Shown: piece after piece, positions 49,412 through 61,951 of the stretch
Layout: each line of letters begins with the position of its first letter
Position numbering within the stretch: the stretch's first letter is position 1
DNA from: Lingula anatina
Taxonomy: Eukaryota; Brachiopoda; Lingulata; Lingulida; Lingulidae
Reading direction: 5' to 3'
Assembly: GCF_001039355.2 (NCBI RefSeq)
Contig: NW_019775092.1
Span: forward strand, 362,067-426,066
DNA: 64,000 bases
Notes under the pieces: generated by a model
What the model saw: only the letters and a program-made list of their open reading frames with translations
Databases searched by the model: none
What the model was told of the DNA's origin: nothing
Program-made: the position numbers and the translations under genes

Positions 49412-51314
49412 TTAGTGTGATTCGTAACCGTGTGATTCGTAACCGTCGAAACATGTAGCAACGATTATATTCCCTTATACTTTTCATCAGCATTTTAAGA
49501 TATTGATGGAAGATTTTTGACAAAAATTGGGTTTATAGTGGCATTTATAAAGACACTAAGACGACAAAGCTTTTATGGGTACGAATCTTGCAGGAATTTA
49601 CAAACCCATGTCAATTGATCGAGAAAAGGGAGTAATAAATAGCAGTGGCAATTCTCTCCGAACCATTGACAACTTGCCCAAACTCAGTAAAGAACACGAC
49701 GCCATAGATAAACGGATCTGGGAGGTATTTAGTTTAACGTTTATTGTGCAATCATTGTTTACCTTACCATGATACTGACTTACAAGTACTATAGCTCTTA
49801 CACGAGGTAGAAACCACAAGTCCTTTATGTTCTTTCATATTATTTATTTACTGATTTCCAGTTGCCTACTCTCTTTTTCTCACTGTCTACTCCATTCAAT
49901 CTCCCGCGGCGTTCTCACTGCTTACATTGTACGTTGCATTACTGTTTAAATATCACACATTATGACAACATGTCAATCAATTGTACAGAACACTCCCCGC
50001 TCTTTACTTACTTTAATTACCAACATTGGATTGATTTAGTTTTTATTTATCCATTTATTCATTCAACCATTTATTTACGCAGGGACAGGGACAATCACTT
50101 AGTCCTATCTATATTTTGCCTAGTTGTTACGTAATAGTATAATAAAAATATGGGTATCTTTGTAGCAATGTTCATCCTTGCGGTAGGGGTGACACTTTTT
50201 TCAAATGTAATCTAGGCTTAAAGAATTTTATTACTACGGCCTTGAAAAACAGGCTTGGGTTGTAGTTTTTTTTAATGGTTTGGATATGGTTTATTACAGT
50301 TTTGAGGATACAGGGCTGATATTGCCAGGCAAATTACAATTTCGACTTGTCCAATACTCACAGCTTTTTGCTGGTGAAACTCATGTTGTCCTCATCTTTT
50401 TATTCACCTTATCTTTTTTGTTGTCCTATTTTTTTATTGGCGTTATATTTTTGTTAACCTATTTTGCACAAAATGTTTAAAAACGTTAAGAGAACTTTTT
50501 GTAACACATCTTTCAGTCGTTCGGTTGGGACAAGGTACCTCAGAATTGGGTATCTTCCGTAATCAGGCGAAAACAAAGGCTACAAGACAGATGCAGCGCC
50601 CGCAAAACTACTCCCTTCAACTATTTGAAGAGACCAAGATGGATAATAGTGGAGGACAAATATAAACTAATATTGTGCAATATGTTGAAAGCAGCAAGTC
50701 GTAACTGGAGAAATGTGTATCAGATTCTTTCCGGCCGTCAGGATCCTGCAACTGTTGTCTTCAAGGGCAGAAAAAAATACTATACACAGTTATATTCTAA
50801 TGACAACAAGAACAACAGCATGCGCTTAGCAAATTATCTGAAGGTCTTAGTGGTGCGACACCCACTAGAGAGACTCGTGTCGGTGTACAAGGAACAAGTT
50901 TTGTTTAGGCATTTAGGTCCCAGACTGAAAACTTATATGAACCAGCAATATAAGAGGAACATTACTTTGCAAAAACATATTTCCTTTTCGGATTTCCTGC
51001 AGTATATAGCAGACAATGGACCAAACAATGCCCACTGGGCTTTGGTCGAAGATTTTTGCAAACCCTGTGACGTTCAGTATGACGTCATCGTTCATCATGA
51101 AGATCTTACGATCGACGCGCCTAATGTCATGCGTCTACTTGGCGCCGAACATTTGATATCACAATTCCCGTCATCTCATCGCAAGATCGAGGTCTACCAC
51201 AACGAGACTCTAATACAAAAATACTACAGCGGGATAGATAGAAAACTGCTGAAAAATGTCTGGGATATTTACAAAGAAGAGGCAAGCTTCCTCGGATATA
51301 AATTAGATCTTTGA
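49012..51314 (+). CDS. Carbohydrate sulfotransferase, unit 1 (three exons)
   Basis: Exons 49012-49087, 49594-49724 and 50517-51314 join in frame to 334 aa. Exon 1 encodes a short basic tail (MKKK) and a membrane anchor of about 18 residues: a type II Golgi protein. Exon 2 is the stem. Exon 3 is the sulfotransferase family 2 domain: 5'-phosphosulfate loop MLKAASRNW (K127), 3'-phosphate motif VVRHPLERLVS (R183 to S191), then the conserved FCKPCDVQYDVIVHHEDL block. It would move sulfate from PAPS to a glycan, as in CHST8-14 and HNK-1 enzymes; the substrate is unknown. Sequons are at N168, N217 and N298. The usual Pro before the loop Lys is Leu. An in-frame ATG at 48898 would add 38 residues, but unit 3 breaks that frame, so 49012 is preferred. 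AATAAA is at 51462-51467. Confidence 0.9.
49369..49408. repeat. Poly-T run in intron 1 of unit 1
   Basis: Forty T in a row. Other units have under 12 T at the homologous site, so the run grew in this unit only, or is a sequencing error. Confidence 0.8.
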
Positions 51315-52131
51315 ATGTATGTCATAATACGGCACATACATGCTGAATTTACATTAGAATCATAATCGAACGGCAACAATATTGCAAAAAAAGTAAATGC
51401 GGGTGGTATCAGAATTTAAAATTAAAAACGGGCCACTATGTATTTGAACATTGAACCAAGCAATAAAAATATGTAAACTCAGTTAGATTAGGTGTTTATT
51501 AAACATTCCGTGACGCTATGACATAAAAATAATCACACATTTACTGCCGTTTCCTCCGCCTCACAATTTCTGAAAAAACCAGCCTATATTTCTCACAATG
51601 GCGGTAGTTGAGCCCCGATGTTGATATATTTATACCCTCTAAGTTTCAAAAACACACTTATCATGATGAAATTGTAAAAAAAATCTTTAGCATTTCGACA
51701 GCGTTTGGTTTCGAATTGTATTGGTATTGGAATGCCAACATTTCAACTATTCGTTAATGAACCTTGTTAATTTTGGTTAATTTTTAAAATCAATCAGGAG
51801 CAGCGCACGCATTGGAGTCGGAAAACACAACGATATGTATTGAAAAGTTCACATTCTTAGCTAGTCTTTACAGTCTTTACAGGTCGAGGTCAGGGTTGAG
51901 TTTTCCATATTCCACTTCGATTCCGCTTTACAGCTCTGGCTTTACAGTTTTAGTTACTACGTCTCCATGGAAACCAAGCAAAACCGAAACACCAAAACCA
52001 AAAATAGAGACACTGAACCCGAGACAACTCACAAAAGTGAGACAAAAATATGAAAACTGCAAACCTTTTTTTTTTTTTCGAGGACGTGTAATTGGTTACT
52101 TTCATGTCAGCCTGTACCAGTTTGATCTGTT
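51315..52131. other. 3' flank of unit 1 and inter-unit spacer
   Basis: Contains the poly(A) signal and spacer DNA shared with 47760-48300 and 60740-61270. No gene. Confidence 0.6.
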
Positions 52132-52370
52132 AAGTGGCCGATTAAGATGTTTCTGAAAAATATATTCTGCTCTTAAAATTAAAATTTTGACTACATAGTT
52201 CTAAACCGTACCAAAGGGTACCGTTTGCCCTCCATAACAGCAAAAATTCTCCGGGCCCTTGAGCAGGCCCGAACCCCACGCCAAGCTGGCGATGGTCGGC
52301 TTCGCGTCCGAGCTAGGCCTGTCGTTCCAGACACCCCCTCCCCCTTCAAATAATTTTGGATCCGCCTCTG
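52132..52370. mobile_element. hAT-like remnant, unit 2
   Basis: Same remnant as 48312-48557; its left end has decayed to AAGTGGCCGATTAAG. Confidence 0.45.
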
Positions 52371-52825
52371 GTGTTCCTATCTCGTTTATGAATCCATGAC
52401 TAGATTGACTATCAATCAATCTTTCAGGTACGTAAATATGGAATCATTGTAAATTATATTTTACACACCATTTATGGTGCTTCTACTAAATGGGACGGCG
52501 ATTAGGCGCGTTGCTTTTCGATTTTGTAACAACCACTCAATAGGAATGCCCTAATTTTAAGAATCAATGGCTTTTAAAAATACATACAATTTTCTCGATT
52601 GAAAATATCGAGGCGTCACTGCATGTCAGATGCGATAAACTGACATGATAATTAATGATAATTAGTCCGCACCTGTTCTAGTTGCTATATCATTCTCATT
52701 CTTTATTTACCATGATACAGCAACTAATGAGAATTTACAACTGCACGGGCTGTCATGCGAAACACCTCCACATATATTACCTGGAAGATCTCCTGAGCGA
52801 TAATAGGGTTACAAGAATACTAGTT

Positions 52826-53472
52826 ATGAAAAAGAAAGCAATCTTCCTAACCACCGCGGCAGCCTGCGTATTAACGCTTTTGGCGCTGGCCTATTTTACA
52901 GGTAACTATTATATTTAACTCTTATTTTTTGTAAAAAAAATAAAAAAATTTTATTTACAAAAACAGCCATCTTTGCGATATAAAGAGGGCTGGTTCATGC
53001 AATTATAAAATTTCTTGAATACACAAATATTAGAAATGCATGTGTTTGAAAAGTGTTGGTTTTTAGCATTTATCAAGTTATTAAACATCCAACTTGACAA
53101 TAAACTAGGCCATCTTATTAGGCAGCGACTGTATTCCTAGTAAATTTAGATACAGTTTTTTTTCTTTTGGGCTTTAGTGTGATTCATAACCTTCGAACCA
53201 TGTAGCAAAGATTGTATTCCCTTATACTTTTCATCAGCATTTTAAGATATTGATAGAAGATTTTTGACGAAAATTGGGTTTATAGTGGCATTTATGAAGA
53301 CACCAAGAAGGCAAAGCTTTTATGAGATAGGAATCTTGCAGGAATTTACAAACCCTTGTCAATTGATCGAGAAAAGGGAGTAATAAATGGCAGTGGCACT
53401 TCTCAACGATCCACTAACAACTTGCCCAAACTCAGTAAAGAACACGACGCCATGGATAAACGGATCTGGGAG
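52826..53472 (+). pseudogene. Sulfotransferase unit 2: exons 1 and 2 only
   Basis: Exon 1 (52826-52901) and exon 2 (53342-53472) are intact, with GT/AG sites and the same 76 and 131 base lengths as the working genes, but there is no catalytic exon. Intron 2 homology stops near 53780 (TTGGATTGAT) and jumps to sequence normally found after the stop codon (CTGTGACGCTATGACATAAA). A deletion therefore removed the last exon. The orphan exons could splice into exon 3 of unit 3 (55632), since the donor is phase 0 and fits, acting as an alternative anchor and stem; otherwise the unit is dead. Confidence 0.8.
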
Positions 53473-53804
53473 GTATTTAGTTTTACGTTTATTGGACAAT
53501 AATGATTTACTTTACCACATGATACTGACTTACAAGTACTGTAGTTCTTACACGAGGTAGAAACCACCAGGCTGTTCTTTCATATTATTTATCTACTTCC
53601 TTCTAGTTGCCTTCTCTCATTTTCTCACTGTCTACTCCATGCAATCTCCCGCGGCGTTCTCACTGCCAACATTGTACGTTGCTTTACTGTTTAAGAATCG
53701 CACATTATGACAACATGACAATCAATTGTACAGAACACTCCCCGCTCTTTACTCACTTTAATTACCAACATTGGATTGATCTGTGACGCTATGACATAAA
53801 AATT

Positions 53805-54041
53805 CAGTGGCTGATTTAGATGTTTCTGAAAAAAAAATATTCTGCCATTGAAATTAAAATTTTGACTGCATACTTCTAAACCGTACCAAAGGGCACCGTT
53901 TGCCCTCAGTAAGAGAAAAAAATCTACTGGCCCTTGAGCAGCCCCGAACCCCACACCAAGGTGGCGATGGTCGGCTTCGCATCCGAGTTATCCCTGTCAT
54001 TCCCCCCCCCCCCCCTTCAAATAAACCTGGCTCCGCCTCTG
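53805..54041. mobile_element. hAT-like remnant, unit 3
   Basis: Starts CAGTGGCTGATTTAG and ends CTGGCTCCGCCTCTG; includes a C run. Homologous to 48312-48557. Confidence 0.5.
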
Positions 54042-54475
54042 GTGTTCCTATATCGCTTATGTCTCATCTTTTCAAGGGGACTATCAATCAATCTTTCAGG
54101 TACATAAATATGGAATCATTGTAAATTATATTTTACACACCATTTGGGGTGCTTTTACTAAATGGGACAGCTATTAGGTGCTTTAATTCTCGATTTTATA
54201 ACAACCACTCAATAGGAATGGATTAATTTGAAGAATCAATGGCTTTTTAAAAATGCACACAATTTTCTCGAATAAAAATGTCGAGGCGTTACTACATGAC
54301 AGATGCGATAAATTGATGTGATAATCAGCCAGTAGCTTTTTAGTTTAGGTACCATTCTCATCCTTTATTTACCATGAAAATAGCTACTAAAGAGATTTAA
54401 CAACATGCAAAACACATCGACATATATTACCTGGAAGATCTCCTGAGCGAGAATAAGGTAAAAAGGATACTAGTA

Positions 54476-56429
54476 ATGAAAATGAAAGCGATCTTCCTCA
54501 CCAAGACGACAGCCTGCGTATTAACGCTATGGGCGCTGGCCTATTTTACAGGTAACTATTATTTTTAACTCTTATTTTTTGTAAAAAAATTACAAAATTT
54601 ATATTAATAAGACCACCATCCTGTCAACATAATTAGGCTGGTTCATGGAATTGTAAAAATTCTAGAATTCACAAATATTAGAAATACATGTGCTTGAAAA
54701 GTGTTGGTTTTAGCAATAATCAAGTTATTAAGCATCAAACTTCACAAAGTTAAATGCAAATGTTTTGACATAACTTTTCACCATAAACAAGGTCATATTA
54801 TCAGATTTTATGGGTACGAATCCTGCAGGAATTTACAAACCCATGTCAATTGATCGAGAAAAGGGAGTAATAAATGGCAGTGGAACTTCTCTTCAAACCA
54901 CTAACAACTTGCCCAAACGCAATCAAGAACACAACTCCATAGATAAACGGATCTGGGAGGTATTTAGTTCAACGTTTATTGTGATGTCATTGTTTGTTTT
55001 ACCATGGTACTGACTTACAACTACTGTAGTTCTTACACGAGCTACAAACCACAAGGCATTTATGTTCAGTCATACTTTTTATTTACCGATTTCCAGTTGC
55101 CTTCTCTCTTTTTCTCTCTGTCTACTCCATTCAATCTCCCGCGGCGTTCTCAGGGTTGAAATTGCCAGGCAAATTTCAATTTTAACTTGTGCAATATTCG
55201 CAGTTTTTGTTGCTGTTGCCCAAACGCAATCAAGAACACAACTCCATAGATAAACGGATCTGGGAGGTAATTAGTTTAACGTTTATTGTGCAGTCATTGT
55301 TTACTTTACCATGGTACTGACTTACAACTACTGTAGTTCTTACACGAGGTAAAAACCACAAGGCATTTAAGTTCATTCATACTATTCATTTACCGATTTC
55401 CAGTTGCCTTTTCTCTTTTTCTCTCTGTCTACTCCATTCAATCTCCCGCGGCGTTCTCAGGGTTGAAATTGCCAGGCAAATTTCAATTTTAACTTGTGCA
55501 ATATTCGCAGTTTTTGTTGCTGACGTTACATATGTTATCTCATCTTTTTGTTGTTACGTTATATTTTTGTTAACCTATTTTGCATAAAACGTTTAAAAAT
55601 GTTAAGAGAACTTTTTTGAAACATCTTTCAGTCCTTCGGTTGGGACAAGGTACCTCAGAATTGGGTATCTTCCGTAATCAGACGAAAACAAAGGTTAAAA
55701 GACAGATGCAGCGCCCGCAAAACTGCTCCGTTCAACTATTTGAAGAAATTGAACTGGATTTTAGTGGATGACAAATATAAACTAATATTGTGCACTATGT
55801 TGAAAGCCGCAAGTCGTAATTGGAGAAATGTGTATCAGATTCTTTCTGGTCGTCAGGATCCTGCCACTGTTGTCTTCAAGGGCAGAAAAGAATACTATAC
55901 ACAGTTATATTCTAATGACTACAAGAACAACAGCATGCGCTTAGCAAGTTATCTGAAGATCTTAGTGGTGCGACACCCACTAGAGAGACTCGTGTCGGCG
56001 TACAAGGAACAAGTTTTGTTTCGGTTTTTAGGTCCCAGAGTGAAAACTTATATAAACCAGCAATATAAGAGGAACATTACTTTGCAAAAACATATTTCCT
56101 TTTCGGATTTCCTGCAGTATATAGCGGACAATGGACCAAACAATATCCACTGGGCTTTGGTCGAGGATTTTTGCAAACCCTGTGACGTTCAGTATGACGT
56201 CATCGTTCATCATGAAGATCTTACCACTGACGCGCCTAATGTCTTGCGTCTACTTGGTGCCGAACACTTGATAGCACAATTCCCGTCATCTCATCGCAAG
56301 ATCGAGTCCTACCGCAACGCGACTCTCATACAAAAATATTATAGCGGGATAGATAGAGAACTGCTGAAAAAGGTCTGGGATATTTACAAAGAAGAGGCAA
56401 GCTTCCTCGGATATAAATTAGATCTTTGA
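54476..56429 (+). CDS. Carbohydrate sulfotransferase, unit 3 (three exons)
   Basis: Exons 54476-54551, 54829-54959 and 55632-56429 give 334 aa with the same anchor, stem and catalytic layout as unit 1. The catalytic exon has LKKLNWILVDD where units 1 and 6 have LKRPRWIIVED. The loop is TMLKAASRNW and the 3'-phosphate motif VVRHPLERLVS. The last sequon is N-A-T instead of N-E-T. In this unit the upstream in-frame extension seen in unit 1 is closed by a stop (ATG AAA ATA GCT ... TAA), which supports the start at 54476. Intron 2 carries a 307-base tandem duplication that includes half of exon 2. AATAAA is at 56577-56582. Confidence 0.9.
54909..55522. repeat. 307-base tandem duplication across the exon 2/intron 2 boundary
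   Basis: 54909-55215 is repeated at 55216-55522, starting TTGCCCAAACGC and ending GTTTTTGTTGCTG. Each copy holds the last 51 bases of exon 2 and its donor, then intron. The second donor reads GGGAGGTAATTAG. The duplicate exon end has no acceptor of its own, so it is probably skipped. Confidence 0.9.
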
Positions 56430-57395
56430 ATGTATGTCATAATACGGCACATGCATGCTGAATTTCCATTAGAATCATAATCGAACGGCAACAATATTGC
56501 AAAAAAATTAAATGCGGGTGGTATCAGAATTTAAAATTAAAAACGGGCTACTATGTATTTGTACATTGAACCAAGCAATAAAAATATGGTGAACTCAGCT
56601 AGGTGTATATTAAACATTCCGTGACGCTATAACGTAAATATAGTATGTATTATGTGTAAATATTTTATTTTGCTTGCTTAAACTACCCTAATTTCAAAAT
56701 CTTATATTACAAATGCGAAAAAATTTTTGGCATTTTGGCATTTTTCTGCCATTTTAGGGCTATTTTGATAAAATCCCACATGGCACAATGAAATAAAAGT
56801 GATTTTTCGGGGACGCTGCCTCTCGAAAACAAGCTTAATTTCTTTTCATGTTTTTTACCCTTATGTTCTCTAGATTTTGTTTTACAATTTTTATCCAAAT
56901 TGCTACGGCGAAAATAGTGATTCCCAAATATGAGAGATCCTCCTTAATTATCGACAGCATTATTCCCAACATAAAAAACTAGCTTGATGTCTAATTAATT
57001 GCAGTAAACATATTATCCTAACTTGGCAGCATGCAAGATTTAAGTTCAACATCTATGATAAATATAAATATGCATTTACTAAACGGGACAACTATTAGGC
57101 ACTTTGCTTTTCGATTTTGTAACAACCACACAATAAGAATGGCCTAATTTTAATAATCAATGGCTTTTAAAAATACATGCAATTTTCTCGATTGAAAATA
57201 TTGAGGCGTTACCACATGACAGATGCGATAAATTGACATGATAATTATCCAGCACTTTTATTACTTTAAGAACCATTCTCATCCTATATTTACCATCAAA
57301 ATAGCAACTAAAGAGATTTTACAATATCTAAACACATCGAAATATATAACCTAGAAGGTCTCCTGAGCGAGAATAGGGTTAAAATGGTACTAGTA
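56430..57395. other. 3' flank of unit 3 and spacer
   Basis: Contains the poly(A) signal, the shared 3' repeat (about 56700-56920) and the upstream region of unit 4. The hAT-like remnant is absent here. Confidence 0.6.
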
Positions 57396-57980
57396 ATAAA
57401 AAAGAATGCGATCTTCCTCGCCGCCACCACCGCCTGCATATTAACGCTGTTGGCGCTGCCCTATTTTACGAGTAACTATTATATTTAACTCTTATCTTTT
57501 GTAAAATATTACAAAATTTAAATTTATAAAAATATTCATCCTTGCGACACAAATAGGGCTGGTTCATGCAGTTATAAAAATTCTAGAATACAGAAAAATT
57601 AGAAATAAATGTATTTGAAAAGTGTTGGTTTTTAGCAATAATCACGTAATTAAAAAACAAATTTCACAAAAATAAACGTAAATGTTTTGACATAACTTTT
57701 CACCATAAGCTAGGCCAACTTATTAGACAACGACTGTATTCCTAGTAGATTTAGATATATATTTTTTTTCTTTTGGGCTTTAGGTGTGATTCGTAACCGT
57801 CGAAGCATGTAGCAACGATTATGTTCCCTTATACTTTTCATCAGCATCATAAGATATTGATGGAAGATTTTTGACGAAAATTGGGTTTATAATGGTATTT
57901 ATAAAGACACCAAGAAGCCAAGATTTTATGGGTACGAATCTTGCAGGAATTTGCAAACCCATGTTAATTGATCGAGAAAA
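57396..57980 (+). pseudogene. Sulfotransferase unit 4: degenerate exon 1 and half of exon 2
   Basis: Exon 1 homology (57396-57471) has lost its start (ATG to ATA) and its donor context (CAG then GT changed to CGA then GT). Exon 2 begins normally after CTTGCAG (57946) but stops after about 35 bases at 57980, where the sequence jumps to DNA normally found upstream of exon 1 of the next unit (ATGCGGTAAATTGACATG). Exon 3 is absent. This is a deletion relic. Confidence 0.85.
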
Positions 57981-58174
57981 TATGCGGTAAATTGACATGG
58001 AAATAAGCTCGCACCTTTTCTAGTTAAGGTACCATTCTCATCTTTTATTTACCATGAAATATCAACTAAAGAGAATTTACAACTGCATGGGCTGTCATTC
58101 CATATGCGAAACACATCGACATACACTACCTCGAATATCTCCTGAGCGAGAATAGCGTTAGAAGTGTACTAGTA

Positions 58175-60058
58175 ATGAAGAAGAAAGCGATCTTCCTCAC
58201 CACCACGACAGCCTGCATATTAACGCTGTGGTCGATGGGCTATTTTACAGGTAACTATTATCTTTAAATCATATTTTTTGTAAAAAAAAAATTAAAATTA
58301 AAATCTATAAAAACAACCAACCTTGCAACATATACAGGACTGGTTTGTGCAACTATAAAAGTTCTAGAAATAAATATCAGAAATATTAGAAATGCATGTG
58401 TTTGAAAAGTGTTGGTTTTTAACAATAATCAAATTATTAAAAAGCTAATTTCACGAAGTTAAACGCAAATGTTTTGACATAACCTTTCACCATAAACAAG
58501 GACATCTTATCAGGCAAAGGTCGATTGTATTCCTAGTAATTTTAGCTAGAATTTTTTTCTTTTGGGCATTGGTGTGATTCGCAGCTTTCGAAGCATGTAG
58601 CAAAGACCTTATTCCCTTAAACTTTTTATCGGCATTTTAAGATATTTACGGAAATTTTTTGACGAAAATTAAGTTTACAGTGGCAGTTATGAAGACACCA
58701 AGACGACAAAGATTTAATGGGTACGAATCTTGCAGGAATTTACAAACCCATGCCAATTGATCGAGAAAAGGGAGCAATAAATGGCAGAGGCGCTTCTCTT
58801 CGAACCACTAACAACTTGCCCAAACTCAGTAAAGAACACGACGCCATAGATAAAAGGATCTGGGAGGTATTTAGTTTAACGTTTTTTGTGCAGTCATTGT
58901 TTACCTTACCAAGATACTGACTTACAAGTACTATAGTTCTTAATTGAGGTAGAAATCACAAGACCTTTCTGTTCTTTCATATTATTCATTTACTGATTTC
59001 CAATTGCCTTCTCTCTTTTTCTCTCTGTCTACTCCATTCAATCTTCCGCGGCGATCTCAGGGTTGAAATTGCAAGGCAAATTACAATTTTGTCTTGTTCA
59101 ATATTCACAGCTTTTTTGCTGACGTTATTCATGTTGACCTTATCTTTTTATTGACCTTTTTATTTTTTCCCTATTTTTTACTGGTGTTATATTTTTGTTG
59201 ACCCATTTTGCATAAAACGTTTAAAAACGTTAAGAGAACTTTTTGAAACACATCTTTCAGTCATTCGGTTGGGACAAGGTACCTCAGAATTGGGTATCTT
59301 CCGTAATCAGGCGAAAACAAAGGTTACAAGACAGATGCAGCGCCCGCAAAACTGCTCCGTTCAACTATTTGAAGAAATTGAACTGGATTTTAGTGGATGA
59401 CAAGTATAAACTAATAATGTGCACTATGTTGAAAGCGGCAAGTCGTAATTGGAGAAATGTGTATCAGATTCTTTCCGGTCGTCAGGATCCTGCCACTGTT
59501 GTCTTCAAGGGCAGAAAAGAATACTATACACAGTTATATTCTAATGACAACAAGAACAACAGCATGCGCTTAGCAAGTTATCTGAAGGTCTTAGTGGTGC
59601 GACACCCACTAGAGAGACTCGTGTCGGTGTACAAAGAACAAGTTTTGTTTCGGTTTTTAGGTCCCAGAGTGAAAACTTATATAAACCAGCAATATAAGAG
59701 GAACATTACTTTGCAAAAACATATTTCCTTTTCGGATTTCCTGCAGTATATAGCAGACAATGGACCAAGCAATATCCACTGGGCTTTGGTCGAGGATTTT
59801 TGCAAACCCTGTGACGTTCAGTATGACGTCATCGTTCATCATGAAGATCTTACCACTGACGCGCCTAATGTCATGCGTCTACTTGGCGCCGAATACTTGA
59901 TAGCACAATTCCCTTTATCTCATCGCAAGGTCGAGTCCTACCGCAACGAGACTCTCATACAAAAATATTATAGCGGGATAGATAGAGAACTGCTGAAAGA
60001 GGTCTGGGATATTTACAAAGAAGAGGCAAGCTTCCTCGGATATAAATTAGATCTTTGA
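58175..60058 (+). CDS. Carbohydrate sulfotransferase, unit 5 (three exons)
   Basis: Exons 58175-58250, 58736-58866 and 59261-60058 give 334 aa. The anchor reads MKKKAIFL..TACILTLWSMGYF. The catalytic exon is closest to unit 3 (LKKLNWILVDD), with TMLKAASRNW and VVRHPLERLVS intact. Small differences near the end (AEYLIAQFPLSHRKVESY) should not affect PAPS binding. Intron lengths match unit 6 more than unit 1. AATAAA is at 60205-60210. Role and topology are as for unit 1. Confidence 0.9.
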
Positions 60059-61276
60059 ATGTATGTCATAATACGGCACATACATACTGAATTTACATTA
60101 GAATCATATCGAACGGCAACAATATTGCAAAAAAAGTAAATGCGGGTGGTATCAGAATTTAAAATTAAAAACAGGCTACTATGTATTTGTACATTGAACC
60201 AAGCAATAAAAATATGGTGAACTCAGCTAGGTGTATATTAAACATTCCGTGACGTTATAACGTAAATATAGTATGTATTATGTGTAAATATTTTATTTTG
60301 CTTGCTTAAACTATCCTACTTTCAAAATCTAATATTACAAATGCGCCAAAATTTTTTGTCATTTTGGCATTTTTCTGCCATTTTAGGGCTATTTTGATAA
60401 AATCCCATATGGCACAATGAAATAAAAGTGATTTTTTGGGGACGCTGCCTCTCGAAAACAAGCCCAATTTCTTTTCATGTTTTTTACCCTTATATTCTCT
60501 AGATTTTGTTTTACAATTTTTATCCAAATTGCTACGGCGATAATAGTGATTCCCAAATATGAGAGATCCTCCTTAATTATCGACAGCATTATTCCCAACA
60601 TAAAAAACTAGCTTGATCTTTAATTAATTGCAGTTAACATAAAATCCTTGGCAGCATGCAAGATTTAAGTTCAACATCTATTTTAAATATAAAAAAATAA
60701 AATACTATGTGACTGTAAGCATTACTGCTGTTAAAAAATCACATTTACTCCTTCCCCCGTCACAAAATTTCTGAAAAACCCGCCGATATGGGAGTTAGCG
60801 AGCCCCGATGTTGAGATATTTATACCCTTTAAATTTCAAAAACACAATTATCACGAAAAATTGTTACAAAAATCTTAAGCATTTCGACAGCGTTTAGTTT
60901 TGCGTTGCATTGGTATATGAACGCCAACATTTTATGTTAACTTTGGTTGGAGTCGGAACACACAACGATATGTATTGAAAAGTTCCCATTCTTAGCTAGT
61001 CTTTACAGTCTTTACAGGTCGAGGTCATGGTTGAGATTTTCCATATTCAACTTCTGCTTTACAGCTCTGGCTTTAAGTTTTAGTTACCACGTCTCCATGG
61101 AACCGAAGCAAAACCGGCAAAACCGAAACACACACACACCAAAAATAGAGACACTGAACCCGATAAATGAGACACAAAACCAGAAAAGAGAGACAAAAGT
61201 ATGATAACTGCAAACCTTTTTTTTATGCCGTGTACATTGGTTACTTTCATTTCAGCCTGTACCAGTTTGATCCGTT
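60059..61276. other. 3' flank of unit 5 and spacer
   Basis: Contains the poly(A) signal, the shared 3' repeat (about 60340-60540) and spacer DNA shared with 47760-48300 and 51530-52130. No gene. Confidence 0.6.
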
Positions 61277-61514
61277 CAGTGTCCAATTTAGATGTTTCTG
61301 AAAAATATATTCTGCTCTTGAAATTAAAATGTCGACTATATAGTTCTAAACCGTACCAAAGGGCACCGTTTGCCCTCCATAAGAGCAAATATTTTCCGGG
61401 CCCTTGAGCAGGTCCGAACCCCACGCCAAGCTGCCGATGGTCGGCCTCGCGTCCAAGCTAAGCCTGTTGTACCAGACCCCCCCTCTCCTTTAAATGATTC
61501 TGGATTGGCCTCTG
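61277..61514. mobile_element. hAT-like remnant, unit 6
   Basis: Starts CAGTGTCCAATTTAG and ends CTGGATTGGCCTCTG; the most decayed of the four copies. Confidence 0.4.
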
Positions 61515-61951
61515 GTGTTCCTGTCTCGCTTATGACTCCATGACTTGATTGACAATCAATCAATCTTTCAGGTACGTACTGTAAATATGGAATCATTGTA
61601 AATTATATTTTTTACACCATTTATGGTGCTTTTACTAAATGGGACAACTATTAGGCGTTTTGCTTTTCGATATTGTAACAACCACACAATAGGAATGGCC
61701 TAATTTTAATAATCAATGGCTTTTAAAAATACATGCAATTTTCTCGATTAAAAACATTGAGGCGTTACCACATGACAGATGCAATAAATTGACTTGATAA
61801 TCAGCCAGCACCTTTTTTAATTCAGGTACCATTCCCATCCTTTATTTACCATGAAAATAGCCACTAAAGTGATTTTACAATACGCAAACACATCGACATA
61901 TATTACCTCGAAGATCTCCTGAGCGAGAATAGGGTTAAAAGTTCACTAGTG

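Noticed and set aside
51078-51088. TGACGTCA (CRE) sites inside sulfotransferase exon 3
   Set aside because: They are part of the codons for the invariant YDVIV segment and are explained by coding constraint.
50913-51098. Conserved 61-codon minus-strand frame in every sulfotransferase exon 3
   Set aside because: It is the antisense shadow of the conserved catalytic exon and follows its conservation.
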